Positions 47,901-64,000 are shown, counted from the first letter of the stretch. The stretch: 64,000 bases of DNA from Pampus argenteus (GCA_036937835.1 CM072869.1:9026001-9090000), one strand, 5' to 3'. Program-made: numbers and translations. The notes: generated from the letters alone by a model not told the origin.

Positions 47901-48664
47901 GACACTCTCACTATTTTAGTCCTAATATATCTTGTAAATGACAAAGGGAGATTAAGTCTAATACAGTGGGTTTTTTTTTCATTAACTAGTTTGATAATTT
48001 ATTAAACATTTCACTATTTTAGGTTTAAGTAAAATGCAAAACATTACATTGTTTCCGGGTTCTCAGGTGTGAGAATTATTTTTTTTTCTTTCTTAGTCTT
48101 ATGTTATAGTAACTGAATATCTTCAAGTTTTGGAGTGTTGATTGATAATACTGCAAATTCTCCTTTGTTCCTATAACCTGTGTTGAAGTCACTCTTCTGC
48201 TATCATCTGTGGTGTATTGTGAGTTGTTTCAACAGGCCTCACTTTTAATTGTACATTTTGCATCAGAAGTGTTTTGATAGCCTGAATTTTATTCCTAGTT
48301 GATCTGTTTACTTGTATCTTGGCCTAAGGTTTAATACTGTAAAACTGCCACCTCGCTTGTATCCGAGGCCTGTATCTGGGGGCCATTTGAGAGTCAGTTT
48401 CTGTCTTCATCTTGGTCGTTTGTGGGTTTCAGAACAGTGAAATTAACGGAAGTCACAACTGCAGAGTCACTACAATCAGGGAAATGAAAAACCCACCGTT
48501 TAACGCTGCACCTCCACACTTCACACTGGTGCTATCATCTCGCATCTTTAAAAAAAAAGAAGCAGACGTAGCTGGGTTTTTTGTGGGGTTGCGCTTTAAC
48601 TTTTTAATGGCATCAAGCTTTTGAATTTGAATGCACTTACTGTAATTTGCTTTGGACAAAAACA

Positions 48665-48728
48665 CATTTTATGGACTAATCATATAATTGAGAAAATAAT
48701 GGGAAAGCAATCATTAGTTGCAGCCCTA
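48665..48728. repeat. Terminal fragment of family A element
   Basis: Ends tcattagttgcagcccta, the reverse complement of the left end of the 44695 copy, and is preceded by an aataatgggaaagcaa segment. Only one end is present. Confidence 0.6.
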
Positions 48729-49126
48729 ATCAACTAATATGAACTTTTCTGAGGTAAAACTTGTGTTTGCAGTATTTGCAATGTATTTCAGGTGGTGCAA
48801 CATCTTGTTCTTTTTTTAAAGCAAATATTTTGTGGAGGCAACATTGCTTCATTATAACTTTTTAAATGGATTGATCCTGTAATTCTGTATGTGGCCACTT
48901 TATAAGAGTTTGATGATGAACGTTTTTTTTCCTTTTTCTTTACAGATACGCCCTAACTAGAAGTAGCAACAAGTACAAGGAGTTGAACAGACAAAGAATA
49001 ATCTGAAAACACATAATCCCACTTGGACAACAACACACTACTGTAACAAACAACAAAAGAGAAGGATAACACCCGAGTGACTAGCCAACATACAGATACA
49101 CATTGACCAGCCGGGGCTTGAGATAA

Positions 49127-52490
<3,364 letters not shown>

Positions 52491-55165
52491 GAAGCACTTC
52501 CTTTTCTGCCTTTCCCTCCCATAATGCATCACCACAACTATGTGGGGATTCATCTCATTATGAAAGAAGTTTTTGATCGTATTTTGGGTCATAGTATGAC
52601 CAATCAGTACATATTGTTTCAAATGTGTTGTTGTGTTGAATGTTCAAATAGTTTAGGAGGGAGCCTTTGTTTGCCAAGCTGCCTGTGGTGGCACACACAA
52701 TTCCAGGAGGCAGGCTAAGATCAGCTCTCTGGATATAAAGCCACAAATATCATTTTTAAGTTTTGAAGGAATATTGCTTTATGATTACAACATTGATTGT
52801 TGAATTTTCGAAGAAGACGCACTGCCCTTGGTTGCTGCAGTTCTACAAGCTCTACAGTACCTAATTATTTTAAAAAGCGTTGCCTCTGAATGACAGAGAA
52901 GATCACACTCATTTAAAATTTAAACTGTAACTATTTACATTAAATTCACCTTACTTAGAAAGATAATTTAAAACATATTTACTAAAAACTCCTATTTAAG
53001 ATTTTCCCCAGCGCTTATGTCTTAAAAGATAGTATACTTAAAATCAGAGCAAAATATACTGTTTCAGACAAAGACACAGGGAATGTGTTGATGTGATACT
53101 AGCACACCCCCTATGATCTTTCCTGAGAAGCCACATCCATTCCTGTAAGTGGATATAATGAACTCAGCCATTCAGCTCCAAGCAGACTTTGATTGCCTTG
53201 GCTTTTTAAGTAGATCAGGTTCTATCTGATATTTAGTGCTACCACAATGGTTTGGCTGTTTTGCCTTTGTGAAAGACAGCTCTATTCCACATTAGACTGA
53301 AGAGACAGTGTGTAACATTTGGGCATTATGCACCTAACAAACTACATGAAACTACACAGAATCATAAAGACTGTCGTGCATGTTGTATTTTTGGGCCACA
53401 CCCCAATCAGTGATGTCACAGTAGGGGTTTTGCCTTTTGACGGATGATGGGAAACACCTGCTGTGATATCACTGATTGGATTGTGGCCAGAAATGCAGTA
53501 CGCTTTAAAATTTCGGTCCACGGAGAGCAGCACAGGAGCAGTTTTCTGCCCTGGCCGATCGATTGTGGGTTCAGTTGAAAGCATTGAACAGTAATTGTAA
53601 ATGAATGCTAGATTATTAGTATGTATTCAGTAATTATGCTGACAAATAGTCAGGCATAACTTGCTGATGCCTCGACCGTACAGTCACCCATTGTGGAGCC
53701 AGTAAGACCTTAGCTGAAACAGTTCGTTTCCCTTTACATCTTCATATAATTATAATTGTTTACAGAAGAGTTTATTCTCAATGTAAATTCATGAAATGTG
53801 TCTGAACTTGAATTCAGTGGCAGGACCCAAAAAGCTAATGAAAAACCTTTCTTTATCGAAAAAATCAAACCAATATGTTTTCAGTGTTGTATGATTTTAC
53901 CAAACATCTCTATGCTTGTTTGCTTTTGAGGTTTTGTTTGCTTTAAGCTGCTTATGAAAGCAGTCCTGTTGTATCTCTTTTATGCATCACCACACTGAAG
54001 CCCTGCCATTGGTTTATCTTGCCGGAGATCAAGGTGACTTTGATTATCCAATCACATTCCTACCTTGCTCCCACTGTTAAAGCAGGTCGTCACTTGTACT
54101 GTTGCACTGTAGATATGCGATGCAACTTTTCATTTCATTTGTGGGAGAATATTTATCAATATTTCTTTCTATAGGCAGTATAGCACTATATTGTTGTGTG
54201 TGATATTTTTGTGTCTGTTTCTGTGTCCACCTTAACTATATTGTACTATATGCAGATGATATGAACTTTATGTTTAAGGATTTATTGTGTGTTTTGTACA
54301 TGATGGCTTATTTGCACACCTACCTCTCCAGCTCCCCTCCCCTCAATCCATATTGTGGTGATTTTATGTTATGATGATGTGGACATATCAAGAAGGAACA
54401 TGTTTTAATGCAACTAGCATCATTTGAATTTAAATGCAGAATATTGATGAGGGTTTTTTTTACAATATGCAAAGGGGAACACTAGAGTAGATCTTCTTAG
54501 ATGGTTGCTTGGAGGTGCCATTTCTCCAGAGCTTCTGGTTAAGTCTGTGGGTCGGCCTATTGTCCCGTTTACTATTGTTTTATCATCGAGGACCAAATGA
54601 AGCATTATATAATGATGGTAGAAATGTAGTTAGCTCTAAGTGAATGACCTTTGGCGCTATTGAAACAGTTCTGGAAATTACATATACCCTGGACAGGGCT
54701 AACAGACTGTAAATTTAACATGTCTTTCTGAATGGTGCTTCTTTAATGAGGTAGCTGCAATATGATAGCAGTAACGCTACTGACCAAGGCTGTACCAACC
54801 GAATTACATGCTAGCGAATCTCAGCGTTTTCACTATCTTAACTGAAAGCCATAGGTCAGGGAGGGACAACAGAACTGCTAGACATCGATCGGCACCTCCA
54901 GCCACTTTGACAGATAGCAGCTAAGTCACAGGAAAATGGCAAAAGACCTGCCTACTCGTGTGAGCTCATCTTTAAGAATTACTGTTGTAGTTTTATCGAC
55001 ATTCCGATTGCCATTTCATCTCACATGTGCTGTTCTTGTGATCCCAATGCCTATTTTTGTGTTGTTCACATTCATTCATTTGTTTTTGGTTGACTTTTGA
55101 AAATGTTGTACAAGTCATTTAGCTTTACTCAGCTGTGAATTTTCAGTGACCTTGTGTGCATTTGG

Positions 55166-55200
<35 letters not shown>

Positions 55201-56200
55201 ACTATGTATTTCTGTAGTTGATGTGTAGTTGTTAGCGTGACACTGCGGTATTTTTCTCTTTGATTGTCAGTCCCATGCTCTCTTTCCCTCTTTCCTTCTA
55301 TCTCTCACACTCCTCTGCCATCTTTTCTCCCCTGCATCCATCGCTGGGATGCAGGTTAATTAATGCAGAGGAGCTCTAAAACACCAAATGTATGACTTAG
55401 AGTGTATACAATCAAAGAAAGCACAAAGGATTATTAGGCACAAGAGATCACATGGCCCACGTTGATTATACTCAGACAAAGTCCTTGGATGTGAATCTTG
55501 ACATTGAAAAACTGTGTGTTGCTTTTGCAGACATGGATTGAAGTCTGAAATGTATTTCACTGGAGATGTTGATTGAAATTTTAGTCTTGCAGGAAACTTT
55601 ATTGATGTCTGTAAAACTTGATTCATAGAGACCCGTTATCAGCAGTTATCCACAAAATGTATATTGCCTACATATTCTAAATGAATCAGATATACGAATG
55701 TAACTTAGATATTATACGATGTATTATAATTATAGTAAAGAGTTTATTACATTTTAATCTATAAAGATTTGTGCTTCACACATTCACTGAAGAATTCATG
55801 AACCAGCTCACTGATATGCAATAAGTAGAAGCCACACACTAGAAAAAAACACAAATAAACAAAACAGAAACACAATATGACCTATCTATCACAACATCAC
55901 ACAATGTATGAATAATGCAACTGGGGACCTTGGAGGCCTTTTAGGGTCTGAGCACTCTTCCCGGCCTCTGTTCTCTTCCTCCAAGAGGAATTGTGCATAA
56001 TAGCACTTTAAAACAAGGCGCCCCACCCCACTGTCCATCTACAATGTCTCTGTTTGACATAGAGGGTGTTTATGACTATGTGTTGGTGAATGACACAGTT
56101 GTCCGAGACATTGTTTACAATGCAATGAAAAAAAAAATCGAATAAAATATTGTGTTCCCTGTCACAATTTGCTGTTCAATAAACTGACTGTCCTTAACTC
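52491..56200 (+). other. slc25a22: Probable long 3' UTR of slc25a22
   Basis: No coding exon is visible for 3.7 kb after the stop. The strongest poly(A) context is aataaa at 56141-56146 and 56178-56183, the second in ttcaataaactgactg. An earlier aataaa lies near 55855. The intended end is inferred; a shorter UTR with intergenic DNA after it is equally possible. A (TG)n microsatellite lies at 55166-55198. Confidence 0.4.
55166..55198. repeat. (TG)n microsatellite
   Basis: A perfect tg dinucleotide run of about 32 nt, within the inferred slc25a22 3' UTR. Confidence 0.95.
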
Positions 56201-57070
56201 ACTGGGGTTACACTTGTTTTTGTTGCACTGCTTTCAAGGTCCAGTATTCGTCTGATAGACCTGATACTACCTTTTTGTGTCTGTAATAGTCCTGTGAAAA
56301 CCAGAACTATTTTATTTTATTATTTTTTTTTTTTTGAGAAGAGAGGGAGGATGACATTGTGACTCCTCGGGTGCACAAGAACAGCTGAGACTGTTGCCGT
56401 TTAATGATTTGCTGCCTTTGTGGAGCCACCAGGTGTCAGTGTGGGGTCGCAGGAGAGCTGCAGTTCTGCCATTGAGTGTCAAACAGGGCTGTGTACACTA
56501 CAGGTGTATGGAAAGCTTGGGTGGTGTGGCAGTAAATCACGTGCTCCGATCTCACTCTCCATCTAGCTATCTTATTCTTAGTCATGCTAGTTTCTATCTC
56601 TCCCAGCAGTGATACAGCTTATACACAGATATCCCTTTCTATTTGATATTTGTGGTTCCACTTGATAACTTGTGTTTTTCTACATGTTTATAACTTGCAT
56701 GATAAAAATATGGAAATGTGATTTCTTGTGGAATTGCAACTAATGTTAAGGGTCGATCCCTGCATGTTTCAGCAGAACTGATGTTATGGACTTTATTCAT
56801 TATTAATCTCCTGGTGTTTGCTATATATTCAGCATTACTGTTTATAGATTTAGTTTCCAGGGTGCTATTTTGCACCACCCTCCAGCATAATTACATCATC
56901 GCACCTTCATATAACCCTGCACTCACACGCACGCACACACCCACACACACAACTAGGTTTCTATATGTTTGTGTCTTTGTATCCAGGTTTTATTTCAGAC
57001 AGAGTCAGATTTCATATTGAATTTTGTGCCTCTTTGAGAGACTCCTTTCATCAGACTATCTACTCCAGTG

Positions 57071-57072
<2 letters not shown>

Positions 57073-57102
<30 letters not shown>
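57073..57102. repeat. (CA)n microsatellite
   Basis: A perfect ca dinucleotide run of about 29 nt in intergenic DNA. Confidence 0.95.
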
Positions 57103-57106
<4 letters not shown>

Positions 57107-58704
57107 ATTAGCCAAAGGCTCAGTTTACCACAACGGCAAGACTTTGAAATATAGAAAAGACTACCAGCTACTGTTGTTGTGCTCATTCATGTGTCATGAC
57201 TGAAGCTTCTACACCATGAACTATTATTAGCCTTCATGCTTTCGAGCAAAAGGAGGAAAGAAGGTGGAGGTAAGGTAGCCTAAGTTGATCTTAAGGGAGA
57301 AACTGGAGGAAGAGAAAGCAAGAGGTGGAGACAGTGAAGGACCATCGATAGAAGGAGCAGAAAGCTGGAGGAAAGGAGAGGATGGTGGTGATGTGTGTAT
57401 ATAGGTCACTAAATCAATGGGAATCAGGTTTTTGAAGGGGAGAGAAGGGTGTATTTATAGATACCAGTGGAGACAGATGCATCAGTGACAGGCACAATGA
57501 TGCTGGCGGCACAGGAGGGGGAAAATCTGGGAATAGACTGTGGTCAAATTAGTCTGCAGAGACTTCTCATAACAAATGGCAAAAGATTTTCAATAGTGAA
57601 CAAATAGCAGAGAGCGCAGTGCAAAACAAAATATAATGAAATGGAAATCACTGCAGGATGCTTTAAGCAAATGACCTTCCCAGCTCTATTGACAAAGCGC
57701 AGGCAAACTGTTAGTTGCGGTATTGCGAACGCTCACAGCATTTGCATTTACAGTGCAGCTCTACTCATATCCTATTGAATTGTAATCTGCAATATCAGAG
57801 AAGCACACGCTTGGATGGGATATTAGCTTTCTATTTTGTTGGCTTGTAAAGGAGAACCTGCATATTTATTACTCTGGCACAGTGAGAGCCATTGAAAGGC
57901 TGTGAAGTATAATAAAACATTACAAAGTGCAAGGATGTATTGTAAAGATTTTTAGGTCATTCAGGTGTTTTTTGGCCCACTAATGATTTACATTTTAATA
58001 TTATACATTAATTAACACAACTTCTATTTCAACCATTTCCAAATGGCAATGTGGACATGCTGGTTTGGTGCATTAGTTTTAATAACTGTCACAGAGCGCC
58101 TCATGGCTCATCCCATTTATTTTATAATGTTCCATGTCTTCGTCTACTAGCTTCACGTAGCAAGACAGTCCATCACAAATTGGAATTTTGCTCTGAGTAG
58201 AAGAAGAAAAACAATTAAAGAAATTGTTTTAAATTGCCTTCTGACTGTCTTTTTCTAGGACTAAGTCAAGGTCACGGACAAATTGTTCCTTCTCCACTTA
58301 CAGGGCTGCCTATGTGACAACCTGAATACAGAGTGGTAAAATAATCTACATCTCATTTCTGAATCTAATTTAGGGAGTATTTGCATAGCATCAACATCAC
58401 CTTGCATCAAAAACCAGCAGAGGACGCACCCAATTACTCCCTGAGAGCTCTTAATCTCTGGCCTGTGCCTAATAATGTGGTCAATAAACTCGCATAGAAG
58501 AGTGTCTTGAATACAAGGCTATTTGACCACCGTTTGTATAAAGAAGGGATATGGAAATGATGCAGCTGGTTGAAGTGACAAGGAGCAGATGGGTTCTTCT
58601 TTTCCTCATCTTATATCAATGTTTACTGATTTTGAAGCAGTTTTCATTAGATTTTACACATTGATGCATTAAAATGTGTCACTCAGAAACAACATAGTAT
58701 GTGG

Positions 58705-59040
58705 TTTAAGAGAGCCAGTGATGGAGAATAACCAAGTACATTTACTCAGTACAATATAATTCACTTCATTTCAGAGGGAAATGTACTTTTGACTCCACTA
58801 CATTTATTTTACAGCTCTAGTTACTTTGCAGATTAATTAAATAATTGATTAACTTCTCAATAGTTTAGATTTTAATTTTATCCAACCAGCAGCCCAAAAC
58901 CCAAATATATAAATTTTTTACAAAGATGTACAACAGAAATCCTCCTGTTGGAGAAGCTGAAAATAATGAGTCTTTGCAATTTTTGCTTGATGAATGATCA
59001 TTAATCAATTATCTAAATAGTCATCTGGACTCAACATTTC
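58705..59040. repeat. Compound dispersed repeat (families D and A)
   Basis: Starts cagtgatggagaataaccaa, with tttcagagggaaatgtactt and actccactacatttatttta, motifs I recall from a teleost repeat related to family D. It runs into a family A-like part (cagcccaaaacccaaatata, tttttgcttgatgaatgat). The arrangement looks like one element adjoining or inserted beside another. Confidence 0.5.
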
Positions 59041-59629
59041 ACATATAAAAAACATGATCGTATTACAAAGTATGATCTTTAGAGAATATTAAATCCAGTG
59101 ATGCGTAAGGAAGCTAGTATTAGCTCAACACTTACCAGGTATTACCCATTCATGCATCAATGATAATCAATAAAGCAATGATATCATGCACTGCACATGT
59201 ATCTATACAGTGAGGGCCAGTTTGTATAATGGTAATTTTAATGAATACTTCTACTTTACAAAAATTATATTACAAGTCTTTCTTTTAATTGAGTGTACTT
59301 TAAATTTTAGATTTTTTTTAATGTAATCTTTGAATGCTGATCTTGGGGTGGTACTAAAATGTTTTAATATTGAACTAATGCACAGATCCTCTTTTAACTC
59401 AGATGCAATCCTGTCTGAATCCCATGGTAGTAGCTGTGAATGCACTCCTCATATATATATATATACTGTATGTGATGATGATCCACGATTTAAATTGATA
59501 AATGAAAATGTGAAAATGGCATCAATAATCACACGTGGCAGCAGTGCAAACAGGCGGCGAAGACTTAACACAGCTGCAAAAGTCATGTTTCCCCATTTTG
59601 TCCTCTGAGCCACTGAGAACCGGTGGTTA

Positions 59630-59690
59630 TAGAGAGAGAGAGAGGGTGAGAGAGAGAGGGAGAGAGAGAGAGAGAGAGAGAGAGGGAGGA
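59630..59690. repeat. (GA)n microsatellite
   Basis: A run of ga dinucleotides with a few gg interruptions, directly upstream of the candidate first exon at 59885. Confidence 0.95.
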
Positions 59691-59884
59691 GGGAGATAGT
59701 GAGAGTCTCAAACTGGTCAGCCCACCTATCCACTAGGAGAAGAGGAGAGGCTGTTGAGTGAGGAGCAACAAAACAATAAACAGCTACTACTACACACCAC
59801 ATCAGCGGAGTTCACGCCAGAGGAGTACCAACAAAATAACTGAGACAACGCCATCGTAATTTGCCTCGGAGTGAACTAACAGCC

Positions 59885-59918
59885 ATGTATCTGAACAGGG
59901 AAGAGGACAGCAGCAAAG
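59885..59918 (+). CDS. Candidate first coding exon of an unrecognised gene, partial
   Basis: An ATG in good context (aacagccATGT) opens MYLNREEDSSK and runs into a strong donor, agcaaag|gtaagatc. This gives 34 coding nucleotides, 11 codons plus one base. The upstream 59690-59884 has the look of a 5' UTR: moderate GC content after a GA microsatellite, and no other upstream ATG close by. No later exon was found up to 64000, so the gene would have a first intron longer than 4 kb and leave the window. I do not recognise the peptide. The alternative is that this is a chance start-donor pair. Confidence 0.4.
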
Positions 59919-60908
59919 GTAAGATCCTGTCAAGAATCACCTCTCTTTGCGAAAAGCATCCAGACAGTTTCAAGGTGTTTCATTTTCTGATCCTCTTTGA
60001 GGTTGTCATCAATAGGAGTTTGTATGTGTATGTGTGTTTGTGTGTGTGTGTATAATTTTTTTTAACTGTCACACATCCTCCCGTTAACGTTTATATTTAT
60101 TAATTATTTCTTAAATAGCCTCATCCTTTTGGCATGAACCGGTGATGTTGGTGAAAAGTGTGGGCTGTCATTATGTAATATCGGTGCAGTTAATTGCCTC
60201 CTGGGAAGATCATGAGCATATTCCTATGCTTTTATTTTCAATGCACCGTGAAGGATTAATTGTGACTGTTGTAGACAAAGACACTTTATCACATGCATTG
60301 CATTATTTTGCAGGTGTGCAATGCCTTGTGTTGTCAGTGTTTTTATTTATTTATTTTTTAGACATTTACAATACCTACTTAAGGGCAGCATAACACAAGG
60401 TCAAAGCCTACAGCTACAATGAAACCCAAGTAGGTTATTTATGGTGCTTTACAGCTTCCGACATCCTGCAAAAAAAAAAAAAAAAATACAAAGGAAATGG
60501 GCTGTAGCTTGCTTAACGGGGAGAGATAACCGAGCAGCAGCGAGAGGGGTAAAGAGGGTACAAAGGAGGCATATTTGAGTAATCTCTCCCACGTGTTGTT
60601 GAGGCGTGATTTCTTCTCTCATCGGGCGCCCAGAAACACACTCGACTCGTGTCACCTGCTGTTACCATGAAGCCTGAATAACTCTCTGGGGGCTAAGAGG
60701 TAATGCTAATTACCATCCAAATCTTCAGGTAATACGAGAATAACACCTGCTGCTACCGAGGAGGAGAGGAGAGGAGAGGATGAGGAGGTGAGGGGTGTGT
60801 GTGTGTGAAAGAGCAAAAGGCAAGAGTGGGAGGAGACTCTGTTGTTCATTTCTCTGTGATGTGGGCATGGATGTGGATGTAATGTAATGTGAGCTCATCA
60901 CACACAAA

Positions 60909-60930
60909 CAACAACAACAACAACAACAAC
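60909..60930. repeat. (CAA)n microsatellite
   Basis: About seven perfect caa trinucleotides. Confidence 0.9.
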
Positions 60931-61339
60931 ATGATGCAGTACGGGGATGTGTGCAAGTAACATGAGCGATTGTTTGACACTATTGTTACGCTTTTAAACT
61001 GGAGTTAAACTGATTTACACTGAAACACGTAGCTTACAGGTAGTTTAACGTTAGCTAGGTAAATGTTAGCTGTGTACCAGTTGGTACTAGCTTAAAGTAT
61101 TTACGTGGAGCAGACTTTATACGTCCGTCTACGCAACTTTTTTTTTTTTTTGTTTTTTTTGTTTTGTCAAGAAGACAGGATTGAATGTGGTTTTTATTTG
61201 CCAAGTCAATTCACAGCTGAGGAAGTTAACTAACTAAACATTTTTAGCCATGCTAGCTGCTAGGATGACAATTTTGGTTGAATTGGCTGCTGAAATATCT
61301 AAACAACTGTTTGTTGGTTTGATGTGAAATTCCCCTTCA

Positions 61340-61710
61340 GACTTGTTTATAACTTTGATGATTTTTCTGTCTTTTCATCTGGTGCCATCGACAGGTCAAC
61401 ATTTCAAAACAAGCTAAACTAATGCCAACATCAGCCTGTGCTTTAGAGAAGAATTGATTTCTTTTGCTAATTGTTTGCTGACTGTGCTCATTGTTATGCG
61501 TCTCACCTGGGTCCTGTCTGAGTTACCATGACCTGGGATTAACCACTGCTAACTGACTTCTACTGAAAATAAGGGTTGAATGTTGTAGGTAGGTAAAAGA
61601 TCAACAATAACATCCTCATGTTAGCATTGACTTTGACATTTAGCTGAAAGCACCGCTGTGTCTAAGTTCAGCCTCACAGAGCTGCTAGCATGGCTGCTGA
61701 AGGTCAAAGA
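61340..61710. repeat. Family F repeat copy
   Basis: Contains tcatctggtgccatcgacag, cctcatgttagcattgac, gaaagcaccgctgtgtctaa and gagctgctagcatggctgct. It parallels the order of motifs in the copy at 21290-21610. Confidence 0.6.
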
Positions 61711-64000
61711 GGTAGGTTGTAAAATAAACCTGTAGTATGTGGGACTTCAGGTCAGGTTGGTTAACAGTAGGAGCCTATAACGAGAGGGAATCAGGTGTGG
61801 AAGTGGGAAGTGCTCAGGTAATAAAAGGACAGATATTAGTGAGTGTAACTTGTTAAATGTGGAGGATTATTAGGTCCGTGCTAAGACAAAATGCAGTTTC
61901 CAGGCAAAAAGAAGTAAATGGACTGCAATTAAAGTAGTAAAGTTATGAGTAGGCTGATGTATTGGGGCTACTTTTTTAAGTAAGAAACTCGATACTTGAT
62001 TGGCATGTCATTAATTGATTTAGGTGAGTGGATGTTCCTGTCCGGCGGGTGTTTCCCCATCACCGCACTGTGGCCTTTAAATTCACACCGCGTCTCAAGG
62101 TGGAGTGGCAGGGAGAGTGAGAAAGGTCTACCAGGGACATATTGATTATGGCCTCAGAGGATTAAAGGGGGGTGAGGACAAACAGGTTGATCATATGTGA
62201 GCTTGACAATCACAGAAACTGCTGGCCACTGTCAAATAAACATCTGAAATCTGATCTGGATGTGGGCTCTGATCAATACTGAACTTTAAAAAAAAAAAAG
62301 TAAATTTTAGAAAATGAACACTGGGGACAATGTGGCACCCTGTTATTGTCTCTTCAGTTGGGCGGCTAAATGGTTTGTATTTATACCCGCTGGAAAACAT
62401 TCACAAACATATTTAGACTACTTACTGATGTTCAAAATTGCAGCAATGTGAGCTCCAGCAGGGTTTGATTGTGGGTCATTAATAGATAACTTGGAGCCTG
62501 AAATACATTACTCTCAATTTGGTGAAAATATCCACAAATATTTAATTATTTAATGGAGAAGTGTACTCTAATCAACCGATGAATTGGACTTTAAACAAAA
62601 CTATCACAAAGCTAAACAATAACAGGAGCAATATTACTGCTTGTGATGGGAGTGGCTGTCATCAGTTTGCTGTTGCTTTTGGTAGCAAGAGGCCTTTGTT
62701 TACTTTTTGGGACTGAACTCTTTAGGGCATAGATAGAATAAACAGTATTTTACTCTAAGGTATATGTGTGATCAAACACTAGAGATGTTAAACCAGTGAT
62801 CATTTTAAACACAGGACAACTGAATGACCATTCATGACACTAATAGTTGACACTGGTTATAATAATAGTTGCTAAAGTAAAAGAGCTTTGAGCGGTGTCA
62901 GGTGTTGGATGTTTAGGTTTAATCTTTGTGGAGCTGACAGGATGAGTCAACAACTCTGTGTCTTTCCAAGCTAAAATGTTTAATATAGTCTGGTTGAAGC
63001 TTCTGAAATGTGTGAATTTGTTACAGCTACAGGAGTGTTGTGAAAAGCCTTTGACTATCTTCTGATGATTGTTGATTATTGGGAAAAAATAATCAACAGA
63101 TGAATCGATCATGTAAATTGTTGCTAGTGATCCTATACATATGTTTATATGTAAAATTCGATCTTTAAAGTCCAAGTGAAATGGAAGGTAGAGCGTCTTC
63201 AGCTTCTGTACTGTGACGTATTTCCCATTGATGGGGAATATTTGAGTGGTGTACGGTGTGCAGTTACAAGAGTTGATTGGACTGCTAAGAGTTGGGCGGG
63301 GCTTAGAGTTTAGGTCAATGTAGCTACGGAGGACTGTTGACTCAGATCGCTCGACACACATCTCTATTATTGGTGGAAATGTAAGTGCTCATCTTGGTTT
63401 TACATGTCGGAAACATGATTGGAAATTCTGTTTTTCCCGTTAAATAGGTGCACAATTAGACCCGGGATGTGATCTAAAAGGTTAAAAAAAAGGCATTTTT
63501 CACTTCATCTTTCTCTTGTGGAATTATAAAGTGAAAACATAAATATATATCAATGGATTGAGGTTGTATGTTGCATACACGTACACAATGGTGTGAAAAA
63601 TCTGTCAGGCAGGCGACATCATCACCACCCTGTGCACAAGTAGAAGACCATCCCTATTTGTGAAATGTCTTGTGTTACACATCACGTGCAGATTCACTTC
63701 TATTCCCACTTCAGCAGGCGTTTCAGCTGAAGCCAGACACCAAAGGATTTGTTTTTCTCCAATTGAGACTCAGTGCAGTTTTCAGCTTGGCACACAGCAG
63801 GGGACCAGTAAGCGAAGAGCTTTCCTGCTTCGTCTATTGATGACTGTTTTGATGAACTGACTGTAATAGATTCGTTGGACAGTAGCTGATGCCTTTATTG
63901 GTTGGTTTCACTGAGGGGGAATGGTTCAGGTATAGTTTAGGGTTGGGGAGACATGTTCAATGAGGGAACTTGTGGTTGTTTGACTTCATGTATTATGCAT

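Larger units (their letters stand above)
42450..48945 (+). other. slc25a22: Inferred long leader intron of slc25a22
   Basis: About 6.5 kb without any recognised coding exon. It holds repeat copies (43400-43480, 44695-44962, 48665-48728), a second possible leader exon ending gacagagaaag|gtagac near 45419, and a GC-box/CCAAT cluster near 47510-47550. The reading frames at 46628-46945 and 47044-47661 match no family I know. Confidence 0.4.
56210..59690. other. Intergenic region upstream of the last gene
   Basis: No exon recognised. It contains a (CA)n microsatellite at 57073-57102, a purine-rich stretch near 57240-57390, a compound repeat near 58705-59040, and an (at)n run near 59451-59465. Confidence 0.45.
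59919..64000. other. Presumed first intron or intergenic DNA to the window end
   Basis: No splice-consistent coding exon was found. It holds a (caa)n microsatellite (60909-60930), a repeat family F copy (61340-61710) and a 173-codon open frame on the minus strand (62840-63361) with no recognised homology. A gggcggggc GC box lies near 63295. Confidence 0.4.

Overview
The window is nuclear DNA from a vertebrate, almost certainly a ray-finned (teleost) fish. The basis is five intron-containing vertebrate genes, mostly short introns with GT-AG ends, many CA/CT/GA microsatellites, and several dispersed repeat families that I recall from teleost genomes. Those repeat names come from memory and were not checked against a database. 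No prokaryotic, CRISPR, phage or viral system is visible.

Layout. (1) 1004-6019, minus: pgghg (athl1), a GH65 glucosidase acting on collagen hydroxylysine glycans; 13 coding exons, 694 aa. (2) 9860-23867, minus: a myosin phosphatase targeting subunit, best matched to ppp1r12c; 25 coding exons, 914 aa. (3) 27035-31812, minus: pnpla2 (adipose triglyceride lipase); 9 coding exons, 507 aa. (4) 34828-41301, plus: pidd1 (PIDDosome scaffold with LRR, ZU5/UPA and death domains); 15 coding exons, 987 aa. (5) 49127-52490, plus: slc25a22 (mitochondrial glutamate carrier); 10 coding exons, 312 aa, with an apparently long untranslated leader intron and a long 3' UTR. (6) 59885 onward, plus: a probable first coding exon of a further gene I do not recognise, continuing past the window. 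In every assembled model the exon phases agree and the total length is divisible by three with a single terminal stop.

The order and relative orientation pnpla2 / pidd1 / slc25a22 (pnpla2 divergent from the other two) match human 11p15.5, where PGGHG also lies. ppp1r12c, on human chromosome 19, sits inside this block here, and rplp2, which separates PNPLA2 and PIDD1 in human, was not seen. The genes have unrelated jobs: collagen glycan turnover, actomyosin contractility, lipid-droplet lipolysis, caspase-2 activation and glutamate transport. The block is therefore inherited synteny and not a functional operon.

The observations most worth a second look are: a Gln in place of His at the first PIDD1 autocleavage motif; a 99-nt stop-free in-frame pidd1 intron that could act as an exitron; three CCAAT boxes spaced 32 and 31 bp upstream of pnpla2; a pair of splice acceptors 10 nt apart and a 23-nt microexon in ppp1r12c; a five-unit 15-bp minisatellite 24 nt past a splice donor; and a C25 tract just after the ppp1r12c stop codon. 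I found no convincing undescribed multi-gene system.
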